Of a stretch of DNA of 64,000 nucleotides, positions 26,367 to 35,564 are shown piece after piece. Made by a program: the position numbers and the translations under genes. This DNA is from Tsukamurella paurometabola DSM 20162 (lineage in GTDB: Bacteria; Actinomycetota; Actinomycetes; Mycobacteriales; Mycobacteriaceae): contig NC_014158.1 in the NCBI RefSeq assembly GCF_000092225.1, forward strand, positions 3,162,001 to 3,226,000. The letters are read 5' to 3'. The notes under the pieces are model-generated. The model ran no database searches. It was not told the origin of the DNA and worked only from the letters and a program-made list of their open reading frames with translations. Each line of letters starts with the position of its first letter. Position 1 is the first letter of the stretch.

Positions 26367-27964
26367 CCGGAGCGAACGCCGCCGCGGCCCCGGCGGCGGG
26401 CCTCAATCGCACCGTCGCGCAGATGCAGTGGACCCTGTACAAACGGCGCGCCCGAGGCGGCCGGCTGGCACTGAACATCATCGTCGGAGTCGTCGCCACC
26501 CTCGTCGCACTGGGCTTGGTGCTGGGATCCGTGGCGATCGGTGTCAGCGGCGACGCTGCGGGCGGTGCGTGGATGGCCGCCGCGCTCGCCGGGATCGGTG
26601 CGATGTGGGCCTACCTGCCCGCGCTGTCGGGATTCTCCGATAGCACTCTGCAACCGCGCCAGTTCACCCTGCTCCCGTTGCGGCCGCGCCCGTTCGCCCG
26701 CGCGTTGTTCCTCGCCTCCCTCATCGGGATGCCCTTTCCCATCACCGTTCTCGCCTGCTGCTTGATCGTGGGGTACGCGATCGGCCGGGCGCCGATCACG
26801 CTGCTGGTGGCCCTGCCCGCCGTCCCCCTCACGGCGCTGCTGTTCGTGGCCCTGTCCCGGGTCATCTCGCTCGGCCTCTCCCAGGCGATCCGGTCGCGCC
26901 GCGGCCGCGAGCTGGCGATGCTGGCCTTCGTGGTGGTGTTCTGCGTGCTCTACGCGGGCCAATTCATTCTCAACCAGCGCATCGGCGAGACCATCGACAG
27001 CGGCGGTCCTCGTGCGGCGTACGCGATCCCGTTCGCCTGGGGCATCACTGCGGTCGAGCGGGCCGCTCAGGGCCAGTGGCTGATCGCGGTTTGCGCGCTG
27101 CTCGCACTTGCGACGCTGTGCGGTTTACTCCTGCTGGCCTGGCAGGCGTTGGTGGGCAGGCTCTTCGACGGCCGGGTCGCGCCGCCGACGGCCGAGCGGT
27201 CGGCGCGCAGCCGCACCAACTATCGACGCCAGGGCTGGCGCGCGAGCCCACGCGGCGCGGTGATCGCGCGGGAGCTCTCGGCGTGGCGGGGCGATGTACG
27301 GCGCCTGTACCAGCTCCTCCCCACCCTGGCCTTCGCCGTGATGAGTGCGGTGATGCCGCTGTTTCTGCCGGACTTCCCGTTCAACGCCCGCTGGGGCGCC
27401 TACTTCGTCCTGATGATGGCGATCATGGGCGCGATGAACCTGTACGGCTTGGACGGCAAGACCTTCTGGCATCTCGCGATGGTGCCCGCAGCGGCCTCCG
27501 CCGATGTTCGCGGCCGGCAGATCGCGTGGGCCGCCGTCACGCTGCCGATCGCTGCGGTCTCGGCGGTGGTGGTGCGGTTGTTCGGCGACGATCCGTGGGA
27601 CCGGATCGAGGTGCCGATCGCGGTGACCGTGGTGATGCTCGGAGTAGGCGCCGGAGCGATGATCGCAGGCTCGGCCACCGTGCCGTACCCGGTACCGGAT
27701 GCGAAGAAGATGATGTCCTTCTCGACGCGGAACTCCGCTGGCGGAGCGGCCATCGGCTGGACCTTCGGCGCACTCGGTGTCCTGGTCCTGACGACGGTGC
27801 CGTGCGCACTGCTGGCAGCGCTGTTACCGGCGCCCTTCCGCTGGCTCGGTGTGCTGCTCGCCGTCGTCCTCGGTGCCGTCGGCTGGTGGTGGGGCGGACG
27901 AGTCGCGACCCGCCGGCTGGTCGATCGCCCTGATCTGATCCAGTACCAGGTGACTCGCGGCTGA
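26363..27964 (+). CDS. ABC exporter permease, large membrane protein
   Basis: A 533-residue protein with about twelve hydrophobic segments, dominated by long alanine/leucine/valine runs. It begins VTGANAAAAPAAGLNRTVAQ at a GTG that overlaps the ATPase stop. A cytoplasmic loop near residues 270-310 (PPTAERSARSRTNYRRQGWR) separates two membrane blocks. It resembles uncharacterised actinobacterial ABC-2-like exporters. Without a characterised relative I cannot name the substrate. The next gene, an ArsR-type regulator 54 bp downstream, may control it. Confidence 0.78.
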   Translation: MTGANAAAAPAAGLNRTVAQMQWTLYKRRARGGRLALNIIVGVVATLVALGLVLGSVAIGVSGDAAGGAWMAAALAGIGAMWAYLPALSGFSDSTLQPRQFTLLPLRPRPFARALFLASLIGMPFPITVLACCLIVGYAIGRAPITLLVALPAVPLTALLFVALSRVISLGLSQAIRSRRGRELAMLAFVVVFCVLYAGQFILNQRIGETIDSGGPRAAYAIPFAWGITAVERAAQGQWLIAVCALLALATLCGLLLLAWQALVGRLFDGRVAPPTAERSARSRTNYRRQGWRASPRGAVIARELSAWRGDVRRLYQLLPTLAFAVMSAVMPLFLPDFPFNARWGAYFVLMMAIMGAMNLYGLDGKTFWHLAMVPAAASADVRGRQIAWAAVTLPIAAVSAVVVRLFGDDPWDRIEVPIAVTVVMLGVGAGAMIAGSATVPYPVPDAKKMMSFSTRNSAGGAAIGWTFGALGVLVLTTVPCALLAALLPAPFRWLGVLLAVVLGAVGWWWGGRVATRRLVDRPDLIQYQVTRG

Positions 27965-28017
27965 CGCATTCCGTCGATCCGTGGCGCGTTCGAGCCGATC
28001 CGCATACTGTCCGGCTC

Positions 28018-29013
28018 ATGCTCACGTACGTACTCGATGTCCGGGACCTGTCGGATGTGCGGTTCGTGCTGGCCCCGCTCAACGAGACCGCCTTCAGCCT
28101 GTTCCACCTCGACCAGGAACGTGCGACCGCCCCGCACCTGCGGCGCTGGCACGAGAACGCGCAGGCGCAGCGCGATCTGTACGATCATCGACTGATCCGG
28201 GCGTTGATCGCCCCGTCGGGCAATGCGATCCCGGACTTCCTCACGCCGATGCCCGACACCGGCGTCGCCCGGCCCTCCTTGGCGGACGGCCTCCATGCGG
28301 TCGCGGCGACCGATCCCGCAGTGGTGCACGCGCAACTCGACGAGCTACGGGAGGGGCAGCGGCCGTCCCCCGCCTTGGCCAGGCTGCTCGACGCGGACGA
28401 TGCCGGCGCGCGGATCGCCGACGCCCTGGAGCGCTACCACCGGGTGACGATCGCGCCGGTCTGGCCGGCGGTGAATCGGATCCTGGAGTCCGACATCACC
28501 TTCCGCGGCCGGGAGCTGGCCCTGGGCGGACCCACACAGCTGTTCACCTCGCTCACCCCGCATGTGAGCTGGGACCGCGACGGCGTCCTGCGACTCGATC
28601 TGGCCTACGCCCGGAACGCGGGCGAATATTCAGCGGCGGGAAGGGGACTCACACTGATTCCCAGCGTCTTCGTCACCCGCCTGGTGAGCGCCCACTCCCC
28701 CGAGTTCGCGGCGCCGCACGTGGGCTACCCGGCCCGCGGCAGCGCCACCCTCACGGAATCGATGCGGACGGTGCCGCCCGGAGCACTGCGCAGGCTGATC
28801 GGCGGCGCGAAGGCCGATGTTCTGCACGCGCTCGACGAGGCGGTCTCGGTCAGTGAACTGGCGCGGCGTCTCGACGTGACGCCGCCTGCGGTCTCCCAGA
28901 GCTTGCGCGTGCTCCACGAGAACGGGTTGATCGATCGAGCCCGCAGCGGCCGCGAGGTGTTGTACCGGCGGTCACCCGACGGTGAACGCTTGGCTCGCGG
29001 CCACCGGTCCTGA
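28018..29013 (+). CDS. ArsR-family regulator with N-terminal DUF5937 domain
   Basis: A 331-residue protein. The first about 240 residues match the DUF5937 layout seen at the N-terminus of many actinobacterial ArsR-type regulators. The last about 80 residues are a winged helix: VLHALDEAVSVSELARRLDV, TPPAVSQSLRVLHENGLIDR and SGREVLYRRSPDG. No cysteine metal site is visible, so metal sensing is unlikely. It follows the ABC exporter by 54 bp on the same strand. Confidence 0.83.
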   Translation: MLTYVLDVRDLSDVRFVLAPLNETAFSLFHLDQERATAPHLRRWHENAQAQRDLYDHRLIRALIAPSGNAIPDFLTPMPDTGVARPSLADGLHAVAATDPAVVHAQLDELREGQRPSPALARLLDADDAGARIADALERYHRVTIAPVWPAVNRILESDITFRGRELALGGPTQLFTSLTPHVSWDRDGVLRLDLAYARNAGEYSAAGRGLTLIPSVFVTRLVSAHSPEFAAPHVGYPARGSATLTESMRTVPPGALRRLIGGAKADVLHALDEAVSVSELARRLDVTPPAVSQSLRVLHENGLIDRARSGREVLYRRSPDGERLARGHRS

Positions 29014-29019
29014 CGCGAA

Positions 29020-29226
29020 TCAGGCGCGCAGGTAAGCGGGGCCGGTGTACTCGGGCTGGGAAGCGACGAAGCGCGTGAGAACCGAACGCACTGCGGCGGC
29101 GAGGCCCGCGGGGCGGGGCGCACCTGCGGGGCGGGAAGCCTCGTCGTGCAGGTCCGCGAGGCGGGCGTAGACGGACGCGGTCATCGGGTCGATCGCGAGA
29201 TTGTGGTGGTGACGGAATTCGCTCAT
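29020..29226 (-). CDS. Small hypothetical protein
   Basis: A 68-residue protein starting MSEFRHHHNLAIDPMTASVY at the ATG at 29224-29226. No domain is recognised. It has a histidine-rich start, an acidic and helical middle (ARLADLHDEASRP) and no membrane segment. It is convergent with the ArsR gene, with 6 bp between stops. The inverted repeat at 29266-29282 lies about 40 bp upstream, which supports a real promoter region. Function unknown. Confidence 0.5.
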   Translation of the reverse strand: MSEFRHHHNLAIDPMTASVYARLADLHDEASRPAGAPRPAGLAAAVRSVLTRFVASQPEYTGPAYLRA

Positions 29227-29265
29227 GCCACCAGTAGACCGAGCCGTGGATCGGAGTGCCAATCC

Positions 29266-29282
29266 TTAAGCAATAGGCTTAA
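29266..29282. promoter_or_regulatory. Inverted repeat between divergent genes
   Basis: TTAAGC and GCTTAA form perfect 6-bp arms around AATAG, in an AT-rich pocket between the small hypothetical gene and the FMN oxidase. It could be an operator for either promoter. No cognate regulator is obvious; the ArsR-type protein at 28018-29013 is the nearest candidate. Confidence 0.4.
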
Positions 29283-29446
29283 TAGTGATCGGGAACACTG
29301 TGCTCCGCACCACAATTGACGTGCCGGCGGCCTCCATTCCGAATCCTTTCTAGGTTCACGTGTGAGATCGTGAAGCCCTGGTGCCCGGTCCACGTGAGCC
29401 GCCGGGTGCCCGAGAGCGGCAACGCCACGAGACCAGGGGACGACGG

Positions 29447-30454
29447 ATGATCGAACTCGCCCAGCGCGCAGAGCAGACACTCGCGCCGGACGTGTGGGCC
29501 TATCTGATGCGCGGCGCGCGGCGCGGCGAATCCCCATGGGAAAACTGGCGGTTCGCTCCACGGGTGCTTCGCGATGTGCGATCGATCGACACCTCGACCA
29601 GCCTCTTCGGCACCTGGCGCTCGCCCATCGGCGTCGCTCCGACTGCCTTCCATCGCCTCGTCCATGCCGGCGGCGAGACGGCGTCCGCTCGTGCCGCGGT
29701 CGAGTGCGGCGCCCCGTTCGTGCTGTCCATGCGCGCCACCACACGGATCGAAGAGGTGGCGGCCGCGGTAGGCGGCCCCTGGTGGCAGCAGGTGTACCTC
29801 ATGCGCGACCGCGGAATCACCGATGCCCTGGTGCAGCGTGCCGCGGCAGCCGGAGCAACGGCGTTGGTGCTTACCGGCGACACCCCGTACGTGGGTCGCT
29901 CCGGCGGCCGCGGGCTGCCGCCGCTGGACGATGCCCTCGCGCTGGTCAACGTCGCGCAGCACCTCGCTCCCGGTGCCGACGCATGGGAGTCCATCGAGCA
30001 GAACGCCGGAGCCGTCGTCGACGACATCGGACGGCTGGCCGACCTGACCGGGCTACCGGTCATCGTCAAGGGCGTTCTGCGCGCCGACGAGGCTCGGCGG
30101 TGCGTCGATGCCGGCGCGGCGGGCGTCTGGGTGAGCGACCACGGCGGGCGACAACTGGGCCGTGCCATCGAGCCGGCGCGGGCGCTGCCCGCGATCGCGG
30201 CGGCGATCGGATCCGATGCCGCGGTCCTCGTGGACGGCGGCGTGCGCGACGGTCTCGATGCGCTGGCCGCACTCGCGCTCGGCGCGGACGCGGTCTTCGT
30301 GGGACGGCCGATCCTCTGGGCCTTGGCCTCCGCCGGCGCCGACGGCGTCCGCTCCGTTCTCACCGGGCTGCAGGACGAACTCCGGCACTCCATGGGCCTG
30401 GCCGGGGCCACGTGCATCAGCGAGCTCTCACCGGATCTCGTCGTGCCCCGCTGA
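29447..30454 (+). CDS. FMN-dependent alpha-hydroxy acid oxidase/dehydrogenase (LldD-like)
   Basis: A 335-residue TIM-barrel flavoenzyme. Key pieces are PIGVAPTAFHRLVHAGGE (FMN site), LVLTGDTPYVG, LPVIVKGVLRADEA with the FMN lysine, the active-site histidine and arginine in SDHGGRQLGR, and VLVDGGVRDGLDALAALALG with GRP for phosphate binding. The ATG at 29447 behind AGGGGA is preferred over starts farther upstream. Lactate or a related 2-hydroxy acid is the likely substrate. It stands alone, with no permease or cytochrome partner. Confidence 0.87.
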   Translation: MIELAQRAEQTLAPDVWAYLMRGARRGESPWENWRFAPRVLRDVRSIDTSTSLFGTWRSPIGVAPTAFHRLVHAGGETASARAAVECGAPFVLSMRATTRIEEVAAAVGGPWWQQVYLMRDRGITDALVQRAAAAGATALVLTGDTPYVGRSGGRGLPPLDDALALVNVAQHLAPGADAWESIEQNAGAVVDDIGRLADLTGLPVIVKGVLRADEARRCVDAGAAGVWVSDHGGRQLGRAIEPARALPAIAAAIGSDAAVLVDGGVRDGLDALAALALGADAVFVGRPILWALASAGADGVRSVLTGLQDELRHSMGLAGATCISELSPDLVVPR

Positions 30455-30524
30455 CGACATCGGGGCCGCGTGGCGGCCACCGGTCCGTATCGTGGGCCCG
30501 ACAGCCCATCCCAGGAGGAACTGC

Positions 30525-31163
30525 ATGCTCACCGGTCGCGCTCTACTGCTGGACATGGACGGCACGCTGGTCGATTCGCACGCCGTGGTGGAGCGGTGCT
30601 GGACCCGATGGGCACGGGAGAAGGGCCTCGATCCCGCTCAGGTGCTGGCCGTCGCGCACGGCCGGCAGGGCCACGCCACGATGGCGCAATTGCTGCCGGA
30701 TCGCCCCGTCGAGGTCAATCTCGCAGAGAACCGTGCACTGCTCGCGCAGGAGACCGCCGACACCGAGGGCATCGTCCCCATTGCCGGCGCGCCCGCCTTC
30801 CTCGCCGCGCTCGACGGTGCGCCGCACGCCCTGGTGACCTCCGCGGACGTCGCACTGTCGACGGCGCGCATGAGCGCGGCGGGTCTACCTCTGCCGGCGG
30901 TCCGGGTGACCGCCGAAGACGTGCGCGCCAGCAAACCCGACCCGGAGGGTTTTCTCCGTGGCGCCGCGCTCCTCGGGGTCGCTCCCGCCGACTGCATCGT
31001 CTTCGAGGACTCGGAGGCCGGTATCGCCGCAGCCAAGGCCGCCGGAATGCGGGTGGTCGGGGTGGGCGCGCAGGCGGCGCGCCTGTCTCCCGACGCGCAG
31101 GTGGACGACCTGACCGGGGTCGGCGTCACCGTCGATGACGCGGGTATTCACGTGCGCCTCTGA
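30525..31163 (+). CDS. HAD-family sugar- or glycerol-phosphate phosphatase
   Basis: A 212-residue haloacid-dehalogenase hydrolase. The nucleophile motif is LLDMDGTLVDS at residue 8, motif II is ALVTSAD, motif III has the lysine in ASKPDPEGF, and motif IV is VFEDSEAGI. An alpha-helical cap lies between motifs I and II. It belongs to the GPP/YfbT-like group that dephosphorylates small sugar phosphates; the substrate is not defined. Its AGGAGGA ribosome site is strong and fixes the start. Confidence 0.87.
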   Translation: MLTGRALLLDMDGTLVDSHAVVERCWTRWAREKGLDPAQVLAVAHGRQGHATMAQLLPDRPVEVNLAENRALLAQETADTEGIVPIAGAPAFLAALDGAPHALVTSADVALSTARMSAAGLPLPAVRVTAEDVRASKPDPEGFLRGAALLGVAPADCIVFEDSEAGIAAAKAAGMRVVGVGAQAARLSPDAQVDDLTGVGVTVDDAGIHVRL

Positions 31164-31230
31164 CCGGCTCCTGGACCCCGGATGAGACGGATGGTCGGCC
31201 CGGCGACATAGACAGGGTGTGACGTCCACA

Positions 31231-31800
31231 ATGAGCATCGACGAGACCGGCGACCGCGCCCTGCTCGCGCGTGCCGGTACGGGTGACGCCGACGCGTTCG
31301 CCGCGATCTACGACCGGCACATCAGACCCGTGTACTGGCAGGCCTACGCGGTCCTGCGTGACGCCGACGCCGCGCAGGAGGTGGGCCAGGACACCTTCCT
31401 CACGCTGTGGCGGCGGATCGAGGAGGTACGCGTGGTCGACGAATCGGTACTTCCGTGGCTCCTTGCCACCGCCCGGTACACGGCGCTCAACGCGGGCCGG
31501 CGGCTGTCCGTCGTGCGGGACCGGTCAGCGCCGCTCGACGGAGATGGTTCCGTCGCAGACCCGGCTCCGTCACCCGAGGATGCGCTGCTGGCGAGCGAGG
31601 TCAGGCATCGGATCGACAGCGCCGTCGCGGCACTCTCGCCCATCGACCAACGCCTCTATCACCTCTGCGTGGAGGGCGAACGAACCTACGACAGCGCTGC
31701 GAACGAGTTGGGCGTGACGCACGCCGCCGTCCGTAATCGCGTCTCCCGGCTACGCACCCGCCTGCGCGCCGACCTGAGCACCCTGAGGGAGCAGTCATGA
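31231..31800 (+). CDS. ECF-family RNA polymerase sigma factor
   Basis: About 189 residues. Region 2 (AFAAIYDRHIRPVYWQAYAV, then GQDTFLTLWRR) and region 4 (LSPIDQRLYHLCVEGERTYD, then HAAVRNRVSRLRTRLR) are both present, without the C-terminal extension of larger ECF groups. The ATG at 31231 or a GTG at 31219 could start it. Its stop overlaps the ATG of the DUF4349 membrane protein (ATGA), which makes that protein a candidate anti-sigma factor. Confidence 0.88.
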   Translation: MSIDETGDRALLARAGTGDADAFAAIYDRHIRPVYWQAYAVLRDADAAQEVGQDTFLTLWRRIEEVRVVDESVLPWLLATARYTALNAGRRLSVVRDRSAPLDGDGSVADPAPSPEDALLASEVRHRIDSAVAALSPIDQRLYHLCVEGERTYDSAANELGVTHAAVRNRVSRLRTRLRADLSTLREQS

Positions 31801-32807
31801 ACACCGCCGACACGATCCTGACCGACGACCGGATCGACGCCATGCGCCGCACCGTGATGAACGAGGTGAACCGGGACGTACGGAGTCGCCGAGACGCCCG
31901 CCGCAAGCGCACCCTGGCCCTCTCCGCGGCGGCGGCGGTCGCTGTGGTCGGCGTGGGTGGCGGCGTCCTGGCCGGCGTGCTCACCGCCGGAAACACCTCA
32001 TCCTCACCGGTCCAAGGCTTCGCGGCACCCCCGGCCACCGAGACGCGTAGTGCGCCGGTCACCGGTGCCGAGCCCGTGGCACCGAAGGGCGCTTCCGGTG
32101 CGGCGGCCGGCGCTCCGACGCCGGTCGAATCGCCCACTCCGGGTCCGACCAGTAGGCAGGTGATCACGACGGGGTCGGTGGACCTGACGGCCGCCGATCC
32201 CGCTCAGGCCGCCCGGGACGTGGTCACCGAGGTCGAGCGCGCCGGGGGCCGGATCGATGAGCGCTCCGAGACCGGTGGCGAGAACGAGTCCGCCCGCCTG
32301 ACGGTGCGTCTGCCCACCGACCGGGTCAACGACGCGGTGGCGAAGATGTCCTCGCTCGGCGAGGTCGGTTCGGTACAACTTCAGCACGAGGACGTGACGG
32401 GAACGGTGGTCGATCTCGACGCCCGCATCCGCGCCACCCAGCTGTCCGTGGACCGGCTCACCGCGATCCTGGCCCAGGCGAGCACCTCCGACCAGGTGGT
32501 CCAGGCCGAGGGCGCACTCACCCAACGGCAGCAGCAGTTGGAGAGCCTGCAGTCGCGACGCGCGATGATCGGCGAGCAGGTCGCGCTCTCCACGGTGACG
32601 GTGAACATCACCGCCGAGCAGCAACCGGCGCGCAGCGGGTTCTCCGATGGCCTGCGCTCCGGCTGGACCGCCTTCACCACGGCCGGGCGCTGGCTGGTGG
32701 TGGCCGCCGGCGCCCTCCTGCCGTGGATCGCCGTACTGCTGGTGCTCTACGGCGGCTACCGCGTTCTGCGACGGGTCCGGTCGCGATCCGCCGACGCCGA
32801 CGACTAG
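31797..32807 (+). CDS. DUF4349 membrane protein coupled to the sigma factor, possible anti-sigma factor
   Basis: A 336-residue protein. About 40 charged cytoplasmic residues (DRIDAMRRTVMNEVNRDVRS) precede a first membrane helix near residues 42-63. A proline/threonine-rich linker and an extracytoplasmic DUF4349 domain (residues about 115-275) follow, containing a coiled-coil stretch (EGALTQRQQQLESLQSRRA). A second helix near residue 300 ends in a short basic tail. The domain layout and 4-bp overlap suggest that the cytoplasmic N-terminus holds the sigma factor. No ZAS zinc motif is visible, so that role is inference. Confidence 0.75.
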   Translation: MNTADTILTDDRIDAMRRTVMNEVNRDVRSRRDARRKRTLALSAAAAVAVVGVGGGVLAGVLTAGNTSSSPVQGFAAPPATETRSAPVTGAEPVAPKGASGAAAGAPTPVESPTPGPTSRQVITTGSVDLTAADPAQAARDVVTEVERAGGRIDERSETGGENESARLTVRLPTDRVNDAVAKMSSLGEVGSVQLQHEDVTGTVVDLDARIRATQLSVDRLTAILAQASTSDQVVQAEGALTQRQQQLESLQSRRAMIGEQVALSTVTVNITAEQQPARSGFSDGLRSGWTAFTTAGRWLVVAAGALLPWIAVLLVLYGGYRVLRRVRSRSADADD

Positions 32808-33826
32808 GAGGGCACGACCAGCGCGGGCGATCCCGCGCCGAGTGCCGGGGCGGACGCGGAGCGAGACGACGGTGCGGGACGCGTCGGCGGCGGAGCCACG
32901 GGAGCGCCGAGGCCACCGAGCCCGGAGAGCACGTCGAAGGCGATCTCCCCGGTCTGCCACAGCGCGAGCACGGCACCGTCGGCAGCGGGGCGCGCCCCGG
33001 GACTCTGGAGTGCGAGACCGTTGGCGAAGGTGAGGGTGTTGTAACCGTCGTCCGCGGCGCGCAGCATGAGGTTCGATGCGACACCGGCCCCGACCAGGCG
33101 GTCCAGGCCCTGACCGAAGAAGTAGAAGGTCCACAGCCCCCACAGATCGGCGTTGTAGATCCGCTTGCTCCGCTCCGGAATCACGTTGCCGTTCTTCGCG
33201 ATCGCATCGACGATCCGGTAGAAGTCTAGGGCGTTGCGCGGGGTACTGCGGGTGACTGCCACGCTGTGCGCGAGGTCGACGGTGATGTGCGCGTTGTATC
33301 CCGCCATCGCGACTCGCCCGGGTGGGAGGTCGCATCGTCCGGCCAGCCGGAAGTAGTTCGCCCACCAGGAGGGCACCGCTGCGCCAGTCCACTGCGCGTG
33401 GATCGCGAACAGATAGCGGCTCACCAGATCGATCGAGAGCGCCTTGGCGTAGTGCGGATCGTTGAGTCCGGCCTCGTCGCGCTGCGTCGGGATGACCGCG
33501 TCCCCGATCACCCCGTCCATGCCGACGCCGAACAGGCCGCGCCAATCGCGATGCGCGGCCAGAATATCCGCGATGTCGCGCTGCCGGGCGGTGAGATCAT
33601 CGAGAGTCGCGAACGTCGGATCCCCCCGGGTGCCCCGCAGGTCCGAACGCGCGATGATGCGATCGTTCTCGGATCGGCTCAACGCGCTGACACCGCAGTA
33701 GTGCGATGGGTTCGCCCGTACCGGCGCGGCGCCGACTGTGGCGCCCACCGCGGCAGCCGCGACGAGCATCACGCCGACCAGGGCCGACCGTGCGTGCTGC
33801 CGATCGGTCATCGCGTGGTTCTCCAT
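32804..33826 (-). CDS. Secreted DUF5995-family protein
   Basis: A 340-residue protein with a signal peptide (VGVMLVAAAAVGATVGAAPVRANP), so it is exported. The body resembles the DUF5995 family of actinobacteria, with DWRGLFGVGMDGVIG, SWWANYFRLAGRCDLPP and MAGYNAHITVDLAHSV. Its histidine/asparagine-rich core hints at a metal-binding alpha-helical fold. A proline/serine/alanine-rich tail of about 50 residues follows. Function unknown. The stop overlaps the end of the convergent DUF4349 gene by 4 bp. Confidence 0.7.
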   Translation of the reverse strand: MENHAMTDRQHARSALVGVMLVAAAAVGATVGAAPVRANPSHYCGVSALSRSENDRIIARSDLRGTRGDPTFATLDDLTARQRDIADILAAHRDWRGLFGVGMDGVIGDAVIPTQRDEAGLNDPHYAKALSIDLVSRYLFAIHAQWTGAAVPSWWANYFRLAGRCDLPPGRVAMAGYNAHITVDLAHSVAVTRSTPRNALDFYRIVDAIAKNGNVIPERSKRIYNADLWGLWTFYFFGQGLDRLVGAGVASNLMLRAADDGYNTLTFANGLALQSPGARPAADGAVLALWQTGEIAFDVLSGLGGLGAPVAPPPTRPAPSSRSASAPALGAGSPALVVPS

Positions 33827-33888
33827 TCGCCCAGCAGATCTGCGGTGTCAGTCTAGAGCGGGTACCGCCCGCCGGACGAGCGATCGGA

Positions 33889-35082
33889 TCAGAGCTCGCC
33901 GAGGGATACTCCGGGGTCGGCCAGCCGGGCGGAATCCACGATGCGCCGCGAGGTGATCAGCGCGCGCACATCGTCGCCCACATCCCAGACGTTGACGTTC
34001 ATACCGGCGATCACCCGACCGTCGGCGAGCCAGAACGCGACGAATTCGGTGGCGTCGAGATCGCCGCGGATCACCACGGAGTCGTAGCCGGTCGACAGGC
34101 CCACATATTCCATACCGAGCTCGTACTGATCGGTGAAGAAGTACGGGAGACGGTCGTACACCTCGGCGCCGCCCAGCATGTTGGCCGCGGCGACGCGGGG
34201 CTGATTGAGTGCATTCGCCCAGTGTTCCACCCGGATCCGCCTGCCCAGCAGCGGATTGTCGGCGGCAGCGATGTCGCCGACGGCGAAGATGTCGGGATCG
34301 GCGGTGCGCAGGCCGGCATCGACGTCGACTCCGCCATCGGTGATCGGGAGACCCGCGTCGGCCGCGAGGTCGACGTTGGGCTCGGCCCCGATACCGACCA
34401 GGACCGCATCGGTCGCAATTTCCTCTCCGCCGCCGAGCACGAGCCCCTTACCGCCCGGGAGCACCGATTCGACGGTCGTGGCCGTGCGCAGATCGACGCC
34501 GTGCGCGCGATGCAGGTCCGCGAACACCTGTCCGAGCTCGGGACCGAGGGCCCCCACGAGGGGCTGGGCGGCCGGCTCGACCACAGTGACCTCGAGCCCG
34601 GCTCCGCGTGCTGCGGCGGCGGCCTCCAGTCCGATCCATCCCGCCCCGACGACACCGAGGTGTCCCCCGCGAGCGAAGACCTCACGCAACCGGTCGCTGT
34701 CGTCGAGGGTACGCAGGTAGTGCCCCCCGTCGGCACCGGGCAGCTCGCGCGCACGGGAACCCGTCGCGAGAAGCAGTTTGTCGTACCGCAGGGACTCGCC
34801 GTTCGCGAGCGTCACGGTGTGCTCGGCCCGCTCGATCTCGGTGACCCGGACACCGGTGCGCAATGCCACATCGTGCTCGGCGTACCACTGCTCATCGAGA
34901 GTGAACACGTCGTCGCGATCGGACGTGCCTTGCAGATAGCCCTTCGACAGCGGTGGCCTCTCGTAGGGCCGGTGGTGCTCCGCGCCGATCACGGTGAGTG
35001 GACCGTCGTGACCCTGATCCCGCAGAGCCTCCGCGGCTTTCGCAGCCGCAAGGCCGCCTCCAACGATGATGATCGCAGCCAT
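33889..35082 (-). CDS. FAD/NAD(P)-dependent ferredoxin-reductase-type oxidoreductase
   Basis: A 397-residue flavoprotein of the rhodocoxin/putidaredoxin reductase class. The FAD motif is IIIVGGGLAAAKAAEAL at the N-terminus, RPPLSKGYL follows, the NAD motif is LGVVGAGWIGLEAAAA near residue 145, and the second FAD motif is PDIFAVGDIAA near residue 270. The C-terminal domain is intact. No ferredoxin or cytochrome P450 gene is adjacent, so the redox partner is encoded elsewhere. Confidence 0.88.
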   Translation of the reverse strand: MAAIIIVGGGLAAAKAAEALRDQGHDGPLTVIGAEHHRPYERPPLSKGYLQGTSDRDDVFTLDEQWYAEHDVALRTGVRVTEIERAEHTVTLANGESLRYDKLLLATGSRARELPGADGGHYLRTLDDSDRLREVFARGGHLGVVGAGWIGLEAAAAARGAGLEVTVVEPAAQPLVGALGPELGQVFADLHRAHGVDLRTATTVESVLPGGKGLVLGGGEEIATDAVLVGIGAEPNVDLAADAGLPITDGGVDVDAGLRTADPDIFAVGDIAAADNPLLGRRIRVEHWANALNQPRVAAANMLGGAEVYDRLPYFFTDQYELGMEYVGLSTGYDSVVIRGDLDATEFVAFWLADGRVIAGMNVNVWDVGDDVRALITSRRIVDSARLADPGVSLGEL

Positions 35083-35197
35083 GACTCGACGGTAGCCCCC
35101 GTGCGCCGGGTCCGAAACCCCTCGGGTCTGCGGCGTTGCAGTTGCCCTCCGGCTGATCGAGGCTTGCCGAGGGTCCGCGCGATGAACGGCTGCGACG

Positions 35198-35551
35198 TCA
35201 GCGATTGTCCTGCACGTAGTCGCGCAGCTCGTCGAGTTTGCGGCGCGCCGCGTTCAACTCGCGGATCCGGGCGTCCAGCACACCGCGGCGTTCGCGGATC
35301 GTGGCCAGCGCCGCATCCACCTCGTCGGCCGACGCCGGTGCCTCACCGCACACGATGCCGACGAGTTCGGCCGTCTCCGCCGCCGACAGGCCGGCCTCGA
35401 TGAGACAGCGGGCATCGTTGACGGTCCGCACATCGGTCTCGGTGAACACGCGGTAGCCGTTGGCCTCGCGACCCGGCGCGAGGATGCCGGTGGCCTCGTA
35501 GTGCCGGATCATCCGCGGCGTCGCCCCGGTCCGGGCGCACAGATCACGCAT
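35198..35551 (-). CDS. MerR-family regulator
   Basis: About 117 residues from MRDLCARTGATPRMIRHYEA, which gives a standard MerR winged helix, then a dimerisation coiled coil (ATIRERRGVLDARIRELNAA). No cysteines line a metal pocket, so it is probably of the organic or redox-responsive type. An in-frame ATG at 35593 would add 14 residues but would overlap the presumed operator. It is divergent from the quinone-reductase-like gene across a MerR-style promoter. Confidence 0.8.
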   Translation of the reverse strand: MRDLCARTGATPRMIRHYEATGILAPGREANGYRVFTETDVRTVNDARCLIEAGLSAAETAELVGIVCGEAPASADEVDAALATIRERRGVLDARIRELNAARRKLDELRDYVQDNR

Positions 35552-35564
35552 CTTGAGCCCGGCC

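Noticed and set aside
25602-29013. A lantibiotic or bacteriocin export locus.
   Set aside because: The ABC pair and ArsR-type regulator have no precursor peptide or modification enzyme next to them, so a specific natural-product role is unsupported.
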